Source: Rhabdophis nuchalis (Eukaryota > Chordata > Lepidosauria > Squamata > Natricidae). From it: a stretch of DNA of 64,000 nt. Made by a program: the position numbers and the translations under genes. Location: NCBI GenBank assembly GCA_039707465.1, contig CM077648.1, positions 69,335,619 through 69,399,618 of the forward strand. The letters run 5' to 3'. Positions within the stretch are counted from its first letter, which is position 1; the number at the start of each line of letters is the position of its first letter. Shown piece after piece: positions 21,242 to 31,944 of the stretch. Under the pieces are notes generated by a model. That model did not search any database, was not told where the DNA came from, and saw nothing but the letters and a program-made list of their open reading frames with translations.

Positions 21242-22181
21242 ATGTCTCATAAAAAAAAAATCCCCAACTGGAAAGTGCCTTCCAGCTCAAACTTCAACTA
21301 GAGCCACTCTGACTATGCAACAAGGGAAAATCACTACCATATTACCCAAAGGGGCAACGGGAGGAGAGAAAGAGAAAGAACCAACACTTCAGGACATAAT
21401 GAAGGAAATACAAGAATTGGGGAAAAACCTAAGTAAAGATCTGATGAACTTAAGAACAGAGCTACTGGAGACACAAAAAACTATAACAACTAATCAACAG
21501 GAAATTGGAGAGTTGAAGAAGGGGGCAGCCGAGGTGAAAGCAGAGATAAAGGAGCTGCAAAAAGAAACGGCAGAATTTTCTGGACATATGTCTAAATTTG
21601 AATTTGAAAGAATGTCTTTCTTCCTTAGGTTTCAGAACGTTCCTGAGAGTGAAGGTGAAGATTTAAGAGATTTGATGAGTGGAAGTTTAGCAAATTACAT
21701 TAAAAAGAGCAAAGAATATCTTTGGGGGGAAATAGATTTAATTTACAGAATTAATTCAGCATATGCTAGAATAAATGAAGTTCCCAGAGAGATCCATATC
21801 AAATTTTTAAGAAGGTACACACGGGATGAGATACTGAGGGCACAACGGGAGGGCCCTTTGAAATATGAGCAAAAGGACATTACTATATTGAAACAGATCC
21901 CAAAAAAGATTAGAGAAATGAGAAGGAAATATTCCTCCCTGTCCAAAAAGTTATATAAAAATGGAATCTGGTTTAAATGGTTAATGCCTGAAGGAATGTT
22001 GATATTCTGGGATGGAGGTAGGATAAAAATTAAAACAACAGGAGAAGCGGAGACCTTTCTTAAAAAACACTCCTCAATCCTGGGAGATGAAGAAGAAGGA
22101 ACGGGAGGAGCTATGGTGCCGCCCGCCGAGGGGAGGGAGAAAGAAGGTGCGATAGCAAAAAGGCTCAGATCTCAAAAATAA
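21242..22181 (+). pseudogene. ORF1 protein of HAL1-like element 2
   Basis: About 310 residues. The start equivalent to the other copies is ATG at 21242 (MSHKKK...), but a ten-base A run at 21249-21258 puts it one base out of frame with the rest. The open frame from 21204 reads through instead. Coiled coil covers about residues 50-125 of the open frame. MSFFLRFQNVPES opens the RNA-recognition domain, followed by INSAYARINEVPREIHIKF, LKQIPKKIREMRRKYSSLSKKL, GIWFKWLMPEGMLIFWDGGRIKIKT and IAKRLRSQK. It would bind RNA as a trimer. Confidence 0.8.
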
Positions 22182-22437
22182 TTAATTTTGAATTATTGTA
22201 ATTCTTGAAACGGATGTGAATGTAAAACTAATGATTGAATATATGAATTAAAAAAAAACATGCTATATGTATATATCTCTTAACACTATTTATCCAATAC
22301 AATATTGTATGAAGACCCGAATGCAACCACCATTTCTGATATGGAAGCTCTAAAATGTATATTATAAACCCTATTTACCCCTTTCCTATATTATAAATTG
22401 TAAAACCAATAAAAATTCTTTTTTAAAAAAAATGGTA

Positions 22438-22850
22438 AAAGATTTTTAGTTAACTATTAAGGAATATTAATGGATATTCTTTAATAAAAAAAGGGGGGCT
22501 AGAAACATGATTTCTATGCAGAATTATGTTTCCAGGGTGAAATACCAGGGGAGATTTTTTTTTTTGAATAGACAATGAATGCCATTATGTGGTTATGTAA
22601 GTAAGATTTGTCTGAAAAAGAAGATAGACCAAGTATGGAATATTAGAGAAGAATTCTGGTGTAATGATATTAAGATATATAATGAATTTTTTGATTTAAA
22701 ATCTATAAGTTGAGATTATTTATGAGCAATGATGGTTATGTGTAACCAGTTGACATGCTTTCCAAAGGATACAATGTAGAATGATGGTTTTTCCTTTTTG
22801 TATTTTAAATACAAAATATTTAAAAAAAAACAAATTAAAAAACAAAACAA
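22438..22850 (+). repeat. Unclassified dispersed repeat with A-rich tail
   Basis: Bases 22438-22700 match, in reverse complement, 57395-57665 (e.g. 'gatttttagttaactattaagg', 'ccagggtgaaataccagggg'). The copy continues for another 150 bases and ends in an A-rich tail at 22820-22850, suggesting retrotransposition. No ORF is seen. It could be the 3' UTR of a LINE not otherwise present here. Confidence 0.65.
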
Positions 22851-22854
22851 ATGC

Positions 22855-23473
22855 CAGCTGCATACTTGGGGTTGAAATCCCTCAAAAACTCTGCTGTGGG
22901 CCTGTCGTCGCTGGGCCGGGCTGATTCATCCAGCCTGGGTATTGGGTCATTTGCATTTCAAGGTTCACTGAGGCTGCAGTTGGCCCCATTCCAGCTGCAA
23001 GGCTGTGGGATCACAACCCAGGAAGGTGAATGTTAGCTGTGCCAAGGTCCACATGGGTGGCTTGGTGCTAAGGTCAGGGGTCGCCCCACTTATGCTGAGC
23101 TGCCCGAACTGTCTGGGAGGCTGGCCAGTGACTGGCTGTGGGACAGTGGTGAGAATCCCCATTCTCCAGAGTGCCTGTTGGGCATCTGCTTTGGCATTCT
23201 CCATTTGTGGACCAAGGGCAATCGCACACTGTCTATGGTTCTAACAGCATCTCCTGGGGGAGATGAATCTTCACTTTGCAGGGTCAGGTCCAATAGGGAG
23301 GGTTTCCCAGGAGCTGGCTCTTTGCATCTGGCTCCCAGCTGGTGTTCCCTTTCAGAGGCCTCCGCAGCTTCCATCACAGCTTGGGGAAGAGAGTAGATGG
23401 TCTTGACATCAATCGCTGAGCCATCATCTACAGCTCTCCCCGTGGGTTTGTTTTCTTTCTCCATCTTCCCCAA
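22855..23473 (-). pseudogene. Gypsy E gag N-terminal fragment
   Basis: Minus-strand frames starting near 23473 (MGKMEKENKPTG) give AIDVKTIYSLPQAVMEAAEASERE and WTLAQLTFTF. They resemble plus-strand frames of gypsy C at 24.0-24.5 kb (IVIETIYSPLASMVEKQ, WALAQPTFTF). A stop at 23090 and a frame change separate two pieces. It lies directly downstream of the LTR at 23580-23920 and is cut at about 22850. Gag assignment is by position and this similarity. Confidence 0.5.
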
Positions 23474-23579
23474 GTCTTTGTGCCACTTGGTTTTGGGTTG
23501 ATGCTGGGACTCAGGACCCCAGACAGTACCCTGAGGTTCGGGGTAGCTGGTAAAATATTTTAATAGAGATTCGGGTTAA

Positions 23580-23920
23580 TGTCAGGGTTCCAAAAACACC
23601 CCCAACTAAAGAAAACTATGAGGCTTGTGTTTCCTCAAAGTTCCACTTTATTAGAGATGTCATGTGCCAAATCTGAAAGCTTCCAGGTTTTCCCACCCAA
23701 CTGAAAGTTCCAGACCCTGCCCCAACACCCACAAGTCTATCACATGGCCCAATCCTTCATTGCCAGAAATACAGATTCCTCCCATCCATATCCGTCTAGG
23801 TGCAGGGACAAAAGCGAATTTGACTTTCTGAGAAAGAGTATTATTATGGCTACACATCACCCAACTCCATATAATCCCACCTCCCATTTTTCCACAGTAG
23901 AAAGTGCGGCAGGCCTGACA
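23580..23920 (-). repeat. 5' LTR of gypsy E
   Basis: 341 bp from TGTCAGGGTTCC to GGCAGGCCTGACA, with the same inverted end words (TGTCAG/CTGACA) as gypsy A and the solo LTR at 48873. The plus-strand 'ccactttattag' (AATAAA-type on the minus strand) gives the orientation. Flanking five bases differ (gttaa and tccaa), so this is not a solo LTR. Confidence 0.7.
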
Positions 23921-23922
23921 TC

Positions 23923-25490
23923 CAAAAAGGAAAAAGATGGCTTCCAGGTCTGACACCTGCTTCATGGGGCTACCCTCTGGGTCCTGAACCCCGGGTGCCA
24001 GCCTGTTCTTCCAGTTGGTGCAAAGACTCAGGGATATGGAGGAGAAGACAGCAACCACAGAAGCAGCTACCAGGGCTAGTTCAGAAATCGTCATCGAGAC
24101 CATCTACTCTCCCTTGGCAAGCATGGTGGAGAAGCAGAGGCCACAGAGGCTGAGTGTTGGCAGGGTGCCTGGCCCAAAGGGTTGGTGCCCTCATCAATCA
24201 CTCAGCTGTATCCTTCGTCATTCTAGTGGGACAATGCTCCAGGAACCCCAAATTGTATCAAGCCAGGCGGAGCACACCATAGTCTTAGAGTGGTGAGCAA
24301 TAAGACCCCTTGAGCTCAGGCAGTTCAGGGAATTGGGTTCTCCTGCCACCATCTTGAAATCATTTTCTAGCTGGCCTCCTGGAATGAATTGGTCAGCTCA
24401 GCATGGGCAGCATCACCCAACTCCCTCCAAGTGGCCAGCGTGGCTGGGCTTTGGCTCAGCCCACCTTCACCTTCCCAGATCAAGGCAGCATGACCGTCCA
24501 GAGTGGAGCATCTGCCTCATTCCATTCAGCTCAAAGTGGATCACTCCTGAACCTCCTTCACTGGGTCTGGTCTCCTGGGATGACAGCTGCAATGGGAGCA
24601 AGTGCCAGCCAGCATCAGGGTTCTCTAGGCCAATCCAGCCTGGGAGGGCAGGGGGAGATGTTAGGGCTGCTGAGACTGAATACCCCTCTTTACCAGGCAC
24701 CCTTCTGACTGCCCCACACACACCAAAACCCCCCTGGATGGGCATTTTAACCCAGCCAGGGGTGGGTGGAGTGCCAGTGGATGCCAGACCCATCTCTGCT
24801 GCCACCTGTTCTGACTCTGCTAACCATACCACCAGCCACCCATGGTTCAGAGCAACTTTTGACAGAACCCCAAGAAAGCTGGCTTACTTCCTTACCCAGA
24901 TTTGGTCCCACCTTGACCACTCTGGGGATTAATACCAAACAGAATAGGAGATAATCTCATTGATTGTGGACAATATGATGGAGGGAGAAGCAGCTGAATG
25001 GATAGCCCAATTGCATGACAAAGGAGCCCCAAAATTAGAGGACGCTGATGAATTTGTGCAACTGCTACAGACCCAATTTGAAGATATGTCCCAGAGAGAA
25101 GAAGCTGAGACTGAGATCAAAACAAAGAGGGTGAGCCCCAAAGGAATTTGTCTAGGAATTCTGAAGAGTGGTGGGAAAATTGAGGGACTGGCCACAATGC
25201 CTCTTCATTCACCACTTCAAAGAGGCTCTGACCTCAGACATGCTTGTGCCTTCAGAAGGGTCCCCAACTGCATACAGAACTGGTACTGGATGGCAGTGTC
25301 CATGGAGTTTGAGATCCATCCTCACTGGAAACCTGCTCTGGAAAAATGTACTAAGAGATCCCTGGGGCATTGAGCCCCCTCAAAACCCATCAAAGTGCTG
25401 AAGCTGACCCCCCACAACCATGATCAAGTGCTTCAGATATAGCCAACAAGGTCATCAGATGTCAGAGTGCCTGGTACCAGCCCCCTGTTC
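23923..25490 (+). pseudogene. Gypsy C gag
   Basis: Broken frames. A possible start at 23946 (MASRSDTC) leads to LVQRLRDMEEK and IVIETIYSPL. The capsid-like segment MMEGEAAEWIAQLHDKGAPKLEDADEFVQLLQTQFED at 24975-25090 is close to gypsy B gag (EGEAKEWLAALHKRR...DFLEVLAARFE). A zinc knuckle remnant, CFRYSQQGHQMSEC (about 25423-25464), has Tyr in place of the second Cys. The stretch from 24300 to 24950 has no convincing gag similarity. Confidence 0.6.
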
Positions 25491-25507
25491 CCCTTCTCCA
25501 GACTCCA

Positions 25508-26047
25508 GTGGGTCTCAGGGTGAAGAAAATTCCACAGAGACTGCTGGACAAAGGAAAACTCACCCAGCAAGCTGTTGAGGTTCCTCCCCCAATTTTAAAC
25601 AAGGGAGAAGCTCCAGCTCCAGAACACTTTCCAGGCACCACCGGTGAGAGCAGTGAGGCCAGCGAAGAGAATCCAATGGTAAGTGAAGCCATCTGCCCTT
25701 TTTTCAAAAAGTCCTGGATAGTAGTACCCAGAACTGGAGCCCAAGGGGACATAGATACCATCATAGACACTAGTTGTACCAAGTGCCTAAATAGCCTCCC
25801 TACTGTCCAGAAGCTAGGGATGGACACAAGACCCCTGGAGCACCCCATACTCTTCAAGCAAGTTGTTGGGACACTAATAGGCAGAGCCCCAGCCACTTTA
25901 GTCACCAAGCTTGTTAGACTGGAAATGGGACATCACCAGGAGCTCATATGCTTCATGATAGCCCCAAAGATGTTTGAATCGCTCATCCTGGGCCTTGCTT
26001 GGCTGGACAAATGGGGTCCAGCCATTATGTTGGAAGATGGCTACTGA
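25508..26047 (+). pseudogene. Gypsy C protease region
   Basis: It aligns with the gypsy B protease: NPMVSEAICPFF, IIDTSCTKCLNSLPTVQKLGM, FKQVVGTLIGRAPATLV and LILGLAWLDKWGPAIM. The catalytic D-S/T-G triplet reads D-T-S (TSC in place of SGC), so the active-site Gly is lost. TGA at 26045 ends the frame. Confidence 0.8.
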
Positions 26048-26336
26048 AAGCTAAAAATAAGCATCAGCCCACTGTCTCTGTCCCCTCAAGCTGAAGCTTA
26101 ACCAGTTCTTTCCCCCATTGACCCTGGCAGTGGGGGAAGCATTACAGCCACTGTGGATGCCCCCAGGTGCCCCCAGAGTACAGAGACCTGGCAGACACAT
26201 TCAGTGAGCACAAATGTAACTTCATCCCCACCCCCCAGGGGTGAAATTCAGCAGGTTCTGACAGGTTCTGGAAAACTGGTAGAGGAGATTTTGAGTAGTT
26301 TGGAGAACCAGCAAATGCCACCTTTAGCTGGCCCCA

Positions 26337-26418
26337 GAGTGGGGTGGGAATGGAGATTTTGCAGTATACTTCCCCTGGAGTGGGGTGGGAATGGAGATTT
26401 TGCAGTATCTTTCCCCTG
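26337..26418 (+). repeat. Two-copy 41-bp tandem duplication
   Basis: The block 'gagtggggtgggaatggaga' and following bases to 'cccctg' occurs twice in a row within gypsy C between protease and RT. Confidence 0.75.
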
Positions 26419-26462
26419 CCACACCTACCAAGCCACGCCCACAGAACTGGTAGTAAAAATAT

Positions 26463-27108
26463 TTGAATTTCACCACTGCCCCACTGATTGTGCAATAGAA
26501 TTTCTGCTGGGAGCTAAACTGCCAAAACCCAAGATGTACTCTATGACCCCTAAAGAGATGGATGAATTAAGGAATTACATTGACAGCAATTTGGCAACCC
26601 ACCAAATCCAAAGTGGCAGCACCAGTGCTGTTCTAAGAAAAGAAGGATGGAGGAATGAGGCTTTGCATTGATTTTCATGGAATTAATGGCATGTGTGTGG
26701 AGAACACCTACTCTCTTCCCCTAATGAAAGACATGCTAAGTCACCTAGCAAAGGGTAAAGTATTCATCAAGCTAGACTTAAGAGAAGCCTATTACCAGGT
26801 GCAGATCAAAGAGGGAGACGAATGGAAGACCACCTTAAAAATTGCCTGTTAGGCAGCTTTCAGTTTAAGGTCATGCTGCTTGGACTTCAGGGAGCCCCTG
26901 CCATATTCATGCAGCTAATTAATGAAGTACTACATGAGCACCTGTATAAAGGTATCCTAGTTTGTCTAGATGATATTCTCATATTTAGCAAGACACTAGA
27001 AGAACATATTAAACAAGTGTGCCAGGTTCTGAAAAAACTCCTAGCCGCAAAGCTATATGTGAAACTGTCAAAATGCAAGTTCCATAGGACTTCCCTAGAC
27101 TATCAAGC
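26463..27108 (+). pseudogene. Gypsy C reverse transcriptase
   Basis: Three overlapping frames. The first gives DCAIEFLLGAKLPKPKMYSMTPKEMDEL. The second (26655-26852) gives INGMCVENTYSLPLMKDMLSHLAKGKVFIKLDLREAYYQVQI. The third (26822-27108) gives FGL-like LLGLQGAPAIFMQLINEVLHEHLYKGILVCLDDILIF, with CLDD at the catalytic site. Thumb and RNase H are absent because the frame passes straight into integrase after RTSLDY. Confidence 0.85.
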
Positions 27109-27550
27109 AAATCTACCAGCTACATGGAGTGCCCCACAGGGTGGTCTCTGACAGAGGGGTCCATTTCACCACTAAATTCTGGAGGGAGTTCCTGAAGTCC
27201 ATCAGATTGACCCAGGGATTAGCTCAGCTTTCTATCTGAGCACTAATGGAGCTGCAGAACCTGTGAATGCCACAGTGGAGCAGTACCTGAGATGATATGT
27301 GGATTATCAACAAGACAACTGGGCAGATTTGCTGCCTTTCATGGAGATGGCTTACAATAACACAGTGCACAGTAGCACCGGACTGATCTTCAAGATCATT
27401 AGTGGCATGAAATTTGTCCCCATGCCTGAGCTGCCACAAATGCCACCATCATCCATGACCCTGGCTGAGTGGATGGAGTTGCTGAAGCTAGGCTGGGAGA
27501 ACACTAAACAAGCACTAGCTGAGGCAGTGAAGGCATACAAGAAATAGGTG
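27109..27550 (+). pseudogene. Gypsy C integrase core fragment
   Basis: It starts at IYQLHGVP and carries the SDRGVHFTTKFWREFLKS (second Asp) segment in one frame. NWADLLPFMEMAYNNTVHSSTGL and FVPMPELPQ follow in the frame 27299-27547. The N-terminal zinc domain and first Asp are deleted. TAG at 27545 comes just before the L1 junction; the sequence resumes at 40044. Confidence 0.8.
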
Positions 27551-28303
27551 AATAGACTTCCGGTTGTGCCGCGCTCTGCCGCTGACGGTCTCTTTGAAGA
27601 CCGCCAACCCAGCCGCCTGTAAAGAGGCGTTTCGGACATGAGAAACATCTCGTAAAACTCCAAGTCTTTGAAGTACTTGTGAGCTGAGTGGGTAGCTGTT
27701 GGTAGAGTCCCCTGTGGGATCCCAGAAGATATTTATGCCTCTGGGAAGTTAACAGGGCGTGACTCCCTTTACAAGCTGCCGCAGCTCCGGGTGATTGGGA
27801 ATTTCTGCTTTTAGCAAAACTAGACATTCGCGGCCAACACTTTTACCATCTAACACCAAACCGCAAGTATTTATTTATTCCCTGTGGACTATCGAAGTAG
27901 TCACAGTGTTGAAGTTAGAATGACTTTGAAGTGAGAAAAGGGGGAAAAATGGTGCTTGCTCTCAGCGGTTAAAGTAGCTGAAAACGGAAGCAATTCGGTT
28001 TGTGTATTCTAATACATTATAAAGTAATAAAGCCTGCTGGAGATTCAAAGGAAATTTTTTTTTGATCTGGAGAATCTTTTGAGAAAAGTTGGCAGACTCT
28101 GCACGGGGTAAGATGTCAACAAAACAAGGAGCCACACCCCTGCAAGCTCAGATAAAGGCAGAAGGCTTCCAGGATTTAAAAGACTTCATAGGCAGAGAGA
28201 TCAAGAGATCTGAGCAAGAAATTAAAGGAATTATTCAAGAAAAGTTTGAACTAGTTAATAAAGATATTCAAACAGTGGTGAAAGGTCTCTCTGGTGTAAT
28301 TTT

Positions 28304-30263
28304 TTTTTTATATTGAAAAAGTTTTATTGGTTTTACATTTTTTCTATAGGGTGGGGTAAGGGATACAAAGAAATTTTGAGAGCATTCACGTCAAAGTCGT
28401 CGGCCCTTCCGGGACTTCAAAATAAATCGTTAACAAAAAACATTTTTCATAACCCTACAAAGTGAGAGCAAGTACATATTTCTAAGTTCTCAGTTCTATG
28501 CTGTCAGTCATTTACAAAAATCCAGATACACATAATATGCAATATTACTCAAAAAATCAAAGCAAAGTTATTTTTTAGATCTAAGTCTCTTGGCAATTGT
28601 ATCTTCAACCTCTCCTTCCAGGCCCCCAGCGGGCGGGGCCGTGGCCCCCCCTGCCCCCCCTGGATCTTCCCCCAGGACAGAGGAATGTTTTTTAAGAAAG
28701 GCTTCCGCCTCGGCAACTGTTTTAATCCCCACTCTTCCTCCTTCCCAGAACACCAGCATTCCTTCGGGGGTCACCCACTTGAACCAGATTTCATGATCAA
28801 ACAATTTTTTAGACAAGAAGGAAAATTTCCTTCTTGCTTCTCTAATCTTTCTTGGGATCTGCTTCAAGATAGCAACCTCCTTTTGTTGGTAAATTAACGG
28901 ACTTCCTCTCTGCACTTTCAGGATTTCCTCTCTGGTTGACCTTCTAACAAATTTAACATGTATCTCTCTGGGTACTTCATTTATCCTGGCATATGCTGAG
29001 TTTATTCTGTAGGCTAGGTCAATGTCCCCCCTGATCTCATCCTTAGGTTTATGTAAATAGTCTGCTATAATTGTGCTCATGAGATCAGGGAGGAATTCAC
29101 CAGATTCCTCAGAAACGTTCTGAAATCTCAAAAAATATGTCATCCTTTCCATGTCAATCCTAGACACATGCCCATTTATTTCCACAACCTCATTAGTAAC
29201 ATTTTTAATCTCTCCCTTAGCCCCCGCCAGCCCCCCTTCCAGTTCTTCATTCTTCTGTGTGTTTTCCAGCACTTGTTTCCTTGTGTCCAATAGCTCCTTC
29301 TTAAAGCTGATGTTTTCTGCCCTCTGGGCCTTGATTTCTTGTACCAAAGTTTGTATAACCGATTCAAGAGAAGCCATCCTTAGTTCTAAGCTTGCCAGTG
29401 CTGATTCTTGTGCCATGATTAGCTGTTAAAATCAGTGCCACTAAAATGGCGATTTTTGGGTGGGGCTGTTGAGGCGAGTCAGGAGCCAAAATTTCAATCA
29501 GAGTTGTAAAGTTCAAAAACCAAGAGAGAGACAATTTTCCAGCTCAATAAGTATAATAACGAAGGTATTCCAGAAAAGAAATCACAAATCCAAAAAAAAA
29601 AAAAATTCTTCATTAATAACCAGAGGGAGTCCAAATCGCAAAGAGACACTGGGAATTTTCCATAAGTAAAATAGTCAGACAGGGACAAAGAGAAGCCATC
29701 TTCCACCGCCCAAGCTCAGAGCCCGAAGGAGAGAGTGGTATAAGAAATTGTTTCAGCCAGACCTAGAAACTCTGTTGCAAGACAAACCGCAGATCACTTT
29801 CCCTTGTTGCAAACACTCCAGATTAAAGATATCTGCTTCCTCGCAGCGAGGAGCCATTTTCAAGTGCCGCTTTAAATCCGAGGGGTTTTTTTACAAACAA
29901 ACACCCCCCTCCAAGTCCTTTCAGCCAGGCTGACAGCAGAAAAAAAGTTTTAAGTCACTCACTCTCCCCCTTGCAGCCGAAGCCCCGGGAGACCTTCCGA
30001 CTCAGCCGATCAGCTCTCTCCATGTTCACAAATGGTGCCGTCTGCCTTAGGCGAAGGGAAAACCCCCCGCAGCATGTCCTCTTCCACCTAAGCCGAAGAC
30101 AAGGGTCGCGTCCCCACTGCCATGGGGGGGAGCTTCCCAGACAAGCCGGCTTTACGGGAGACCCCCAAACGGGGCGTCTCGCCCCCGCGGGGGGCAGGAA
30201 AAGCAACAAAACGGCGAGCGAGCGCTAGGCTTGCCCGTCGCCGCTGGAGCCGGAACCGGAAGC
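28304..30263 (-). mobile_element. ORF1-only L1-like (HAL1-like) element 3, complete
   Basis: A 1.96-kb minus-strand element inside L1 ORF1. It has a 17-bp target-site duplication (ctctctggtgtaatttt) at 28287-28303 and 30264-30280. In its own direction: GC-rich 5' UTR starting 'ggcttccggttccgg' (30263 to 29417), an open ORF1 (29416-28568), a 260-bp 3' UTR and the end 'ccaataaaactttttcaat' plus A run. Nothing resembling ORF2 is present. The complete boundaries show that it inserted in this short form. Confidence 0.9.
28568..29416 (-). CDS. Intact ORF1 protein of HAL1-like element 3
   Basis: A 282-residue uninterrupted frame starting MAQESALASLELRM. Residues 1-88 form a heptad-rich coiled coil. 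Residues about 91-170 are RNA-recognition-motif-like (RMTYFLRFQNVSEESGE, DIDLAYRINSAYARINEVPR). Residues about 171-245 form the C-terminal domain (LKQIPRKIREARRKFSFLSKKL, WFKWVTPEGMLVFWEGGRVGIKT). A Gly/Ala/Pro linker and basic end IAKRLRSKK follow. In L1 this protein coats element RNA as a trimer with chaperone activity. Its openness suggests a young insertion and possibly selection on ORF1. Start chosen because the same Met and context occur in element 1 (8937). Confidence 0.88.
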   Translation of the reverse strand: MAQESALASLELRMASLESVIQTLVQEIKAQRAENISFKKELLDTRKQVLENTQKNEELEGGLAGAKGEIKNVTNEVVEINGHVSRIDMERMTYFLRFQNVSEESGEFLPDLMSTIIADYLHKPKDEIRGDIDLAYRINSAYARINEVPREIHVKFVRRSTREEILKVQRGSPLIYQQKEVAILKQIPRKIREARRKFSFLSKKLFDHEIWFKWVTPEGMLVFWEGGRVGIKTVAEAEAFLKKHSSVLGEDPGGAGGATAPPAGGLEGEVEDTIAKRLRSKK

Positions 30264-31944
30264 CTCTCTGGTGTAATTTTGAAGGTGGATAAAAAAGTGG
30301 AAAAACTTGCTTCAGACATGGAGGTTAAATTTAAGGAATCTGATTTAAATTTACAGAAGCCGATGGAAAAATTCAAAAGTTGGATAATGAGATTACGATG
30401 ATGCAATTCAGATCTATGGAATTTGCTATTAGGCTCAGAGGTATAAAAGAGAATAGTAGGGAAGATCTTAGAAAAGTTTGTGCTGATGCTCTGGCAGTGT
30501 TATTGAAATTTGAAGATTCTGATGAGATTCTTTATAAAATTGACAAGGTTTACAGAGTCAATTCTCGTGTGGCAGTACAAAGGCAACTACCTAGAGATGT
30601 GGTGATATACTTTACTGATAGGAGAATAAGAAATGATATCTTGCAAAAGTCATTTCTTCCTGCTGTTCAAATTGATGGAACTGAGATTGGCGTCTATAAG
30701 GAGTTGCCACCCAAAATGTTAAAGGATAGAAAAGATTTTGGATTTCTGGTGGCAGAACTGCAAAAGTGGCAAATTCAATATCGGTGGGATGCGCCAACTG
30801 GTATAATATTGAGGATTCAAGGAGTGAGATACCGTTTAAATACTATAGCAAAAGCAGAAGAGTTCTATTATAATGTTCTGAAAGTGGGCTCTACATCTCC
30901 ACGTACATCTTCACCAGTAGACAAGGAGGCTGAAGCACAGAGGCAGTTTGACCAGGAGACTGAGGAACAAATAAGACAGACGCAACAAGAAAGAAAGGCC
31001 CAGGGAACTGTAGGTGGTATTGTGGTTGATCCTTTCGAGCAATCGCCAGTCTCTTTTTTGGATGAAACATTAAAGACTGTTACAGAAGAGGCGCTGGATT
31101 TCGAATGGCGAACAAGCAAACTGGAGGAGCAACGTATAACTAGATCCGTCTCTAAGCAAATTCAGGAAGCACAGCAACAGGGAAGATCTTACCCACAATG
31201 AGCTAAGAAGGTCAAGGGAAAGGAGCAAGCTGAAGCGCAGACTAAGGGGTTTTTTATATAAACATTTTATTCGACTTTTAGGGGGTTCCAGGGAGGGGGG
31301 AGGGAGAGTCAGGTGGGGGTACACCAAATGAAAGGGCCGGCAGGTAGCGGAAGTAGAGAAACGGAGGAGGGGGAAGGGGGGTCGTTTCCACTGAGGTATT
31401 TTCCATCAATACGGTCTTGGGGAGGGGTATGGGCGGTGGGAAGGGGGGCGGACATTATTAGCTGGAGGACCATGGCTGCTGGTTACGGGTGGTCACGCGC
31501 TCCAGCTCCCCCTGTCCCCATCGCAGACTAGGTGGGCAAGAACCACAGACCTGATGCTATGCAACGCCAGCGTGGTACAAAAATCCCCCCTCATCCATGA
31601 CCTTGTGTCAGAGGGGGACCCGGACCTGGTGGGCATTACGGAAACCTGGTTGGGCCACGAGGGAGGACATCCCCTCGTAGAAATGTGCCCACCAGGATAC
31701 CGAGCCTTCCATCAGCCTAGGGCCCTAGGGAGGGGTGGGGGAGTGGCGATTATGGTTAGGGAAGGTCTTGAGCCAAAGGAGACCACGATCCCTCAGACGA
31801 CCGGGTGCGAGTCCCTCCTTGTGAGGTGGGGCCTAGGGAGGCAGTTGGGCGTGTTAGTTGTATACCTGGCTCCTCGCTATGCAACAACAGCCCTGCCCGA
31901 GCTCCTAGAGGTGATAGCCGAGGCGGCGGTTGAGACCCCCAGAC

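Larger units (their letters stand above)
19812..22437 (+). mobile_element. ORF1-only L1-like (HAL1-like) element 2, with nested L2
   Basis: The 5' UTR (19812-19992 and 21055-21241) matches the 5' UTR of the element at 62.7-63.0 kb, e.g. 'tttctttgttc' and 'tctctctggactttat'. It is interrupted by L2 copy 4. ORF1 follows, then a 256-bp 3' UTR ending 'ttgtaaaaccaataaaaattc' plus an A run, as in the other HAL1-like copies. No ORF2 is present between ORF1 and the A-rich end. The 5' end is probably truncated and target-site duplications are not identified. Confidence 0.75.
28113..31201 (+). pseudogene. L1 ORF1, split by HAL1-like element 3
   Basis: The first part starts MSTKQGATPLQAQ (ATG 28113) and is a coiled coil, with IGREIKRSEQEIKGIIQEKFELVNKDIQ. 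It is broken at 28304 and continues at 30281 (LKVDKKVEKLASDMEVKFKE). A one-base shift lies near 30358. The frame 30380-31201 then carries RSMEFAIRLRGIKENSREDL (RNA-recognition domain), IDKVYRVNSRVAVQRQLPRDVVIYF, DGTEIGVYKELPPKMLKDRKDF and YRWDAPTGIILRIQG (C-terminal domain). It differs clearly from the HAL1-like ORF1s, so it is a separate L1 family. Confidence 0.8.

Noticed and set aside
22855..24932. Several 60-200-codon frames as separate genes
   Set aside because: They overlap on both strands and their only recognisable content is gypsy gag-like. No start context or second domain supports host genes.
27551..28112. The L1 5' UTR as a promoter-driven host exon
   Set aside because: It sits at the exact break of gypsy C and leads into L1 ORF1, so it is an L1 leader.
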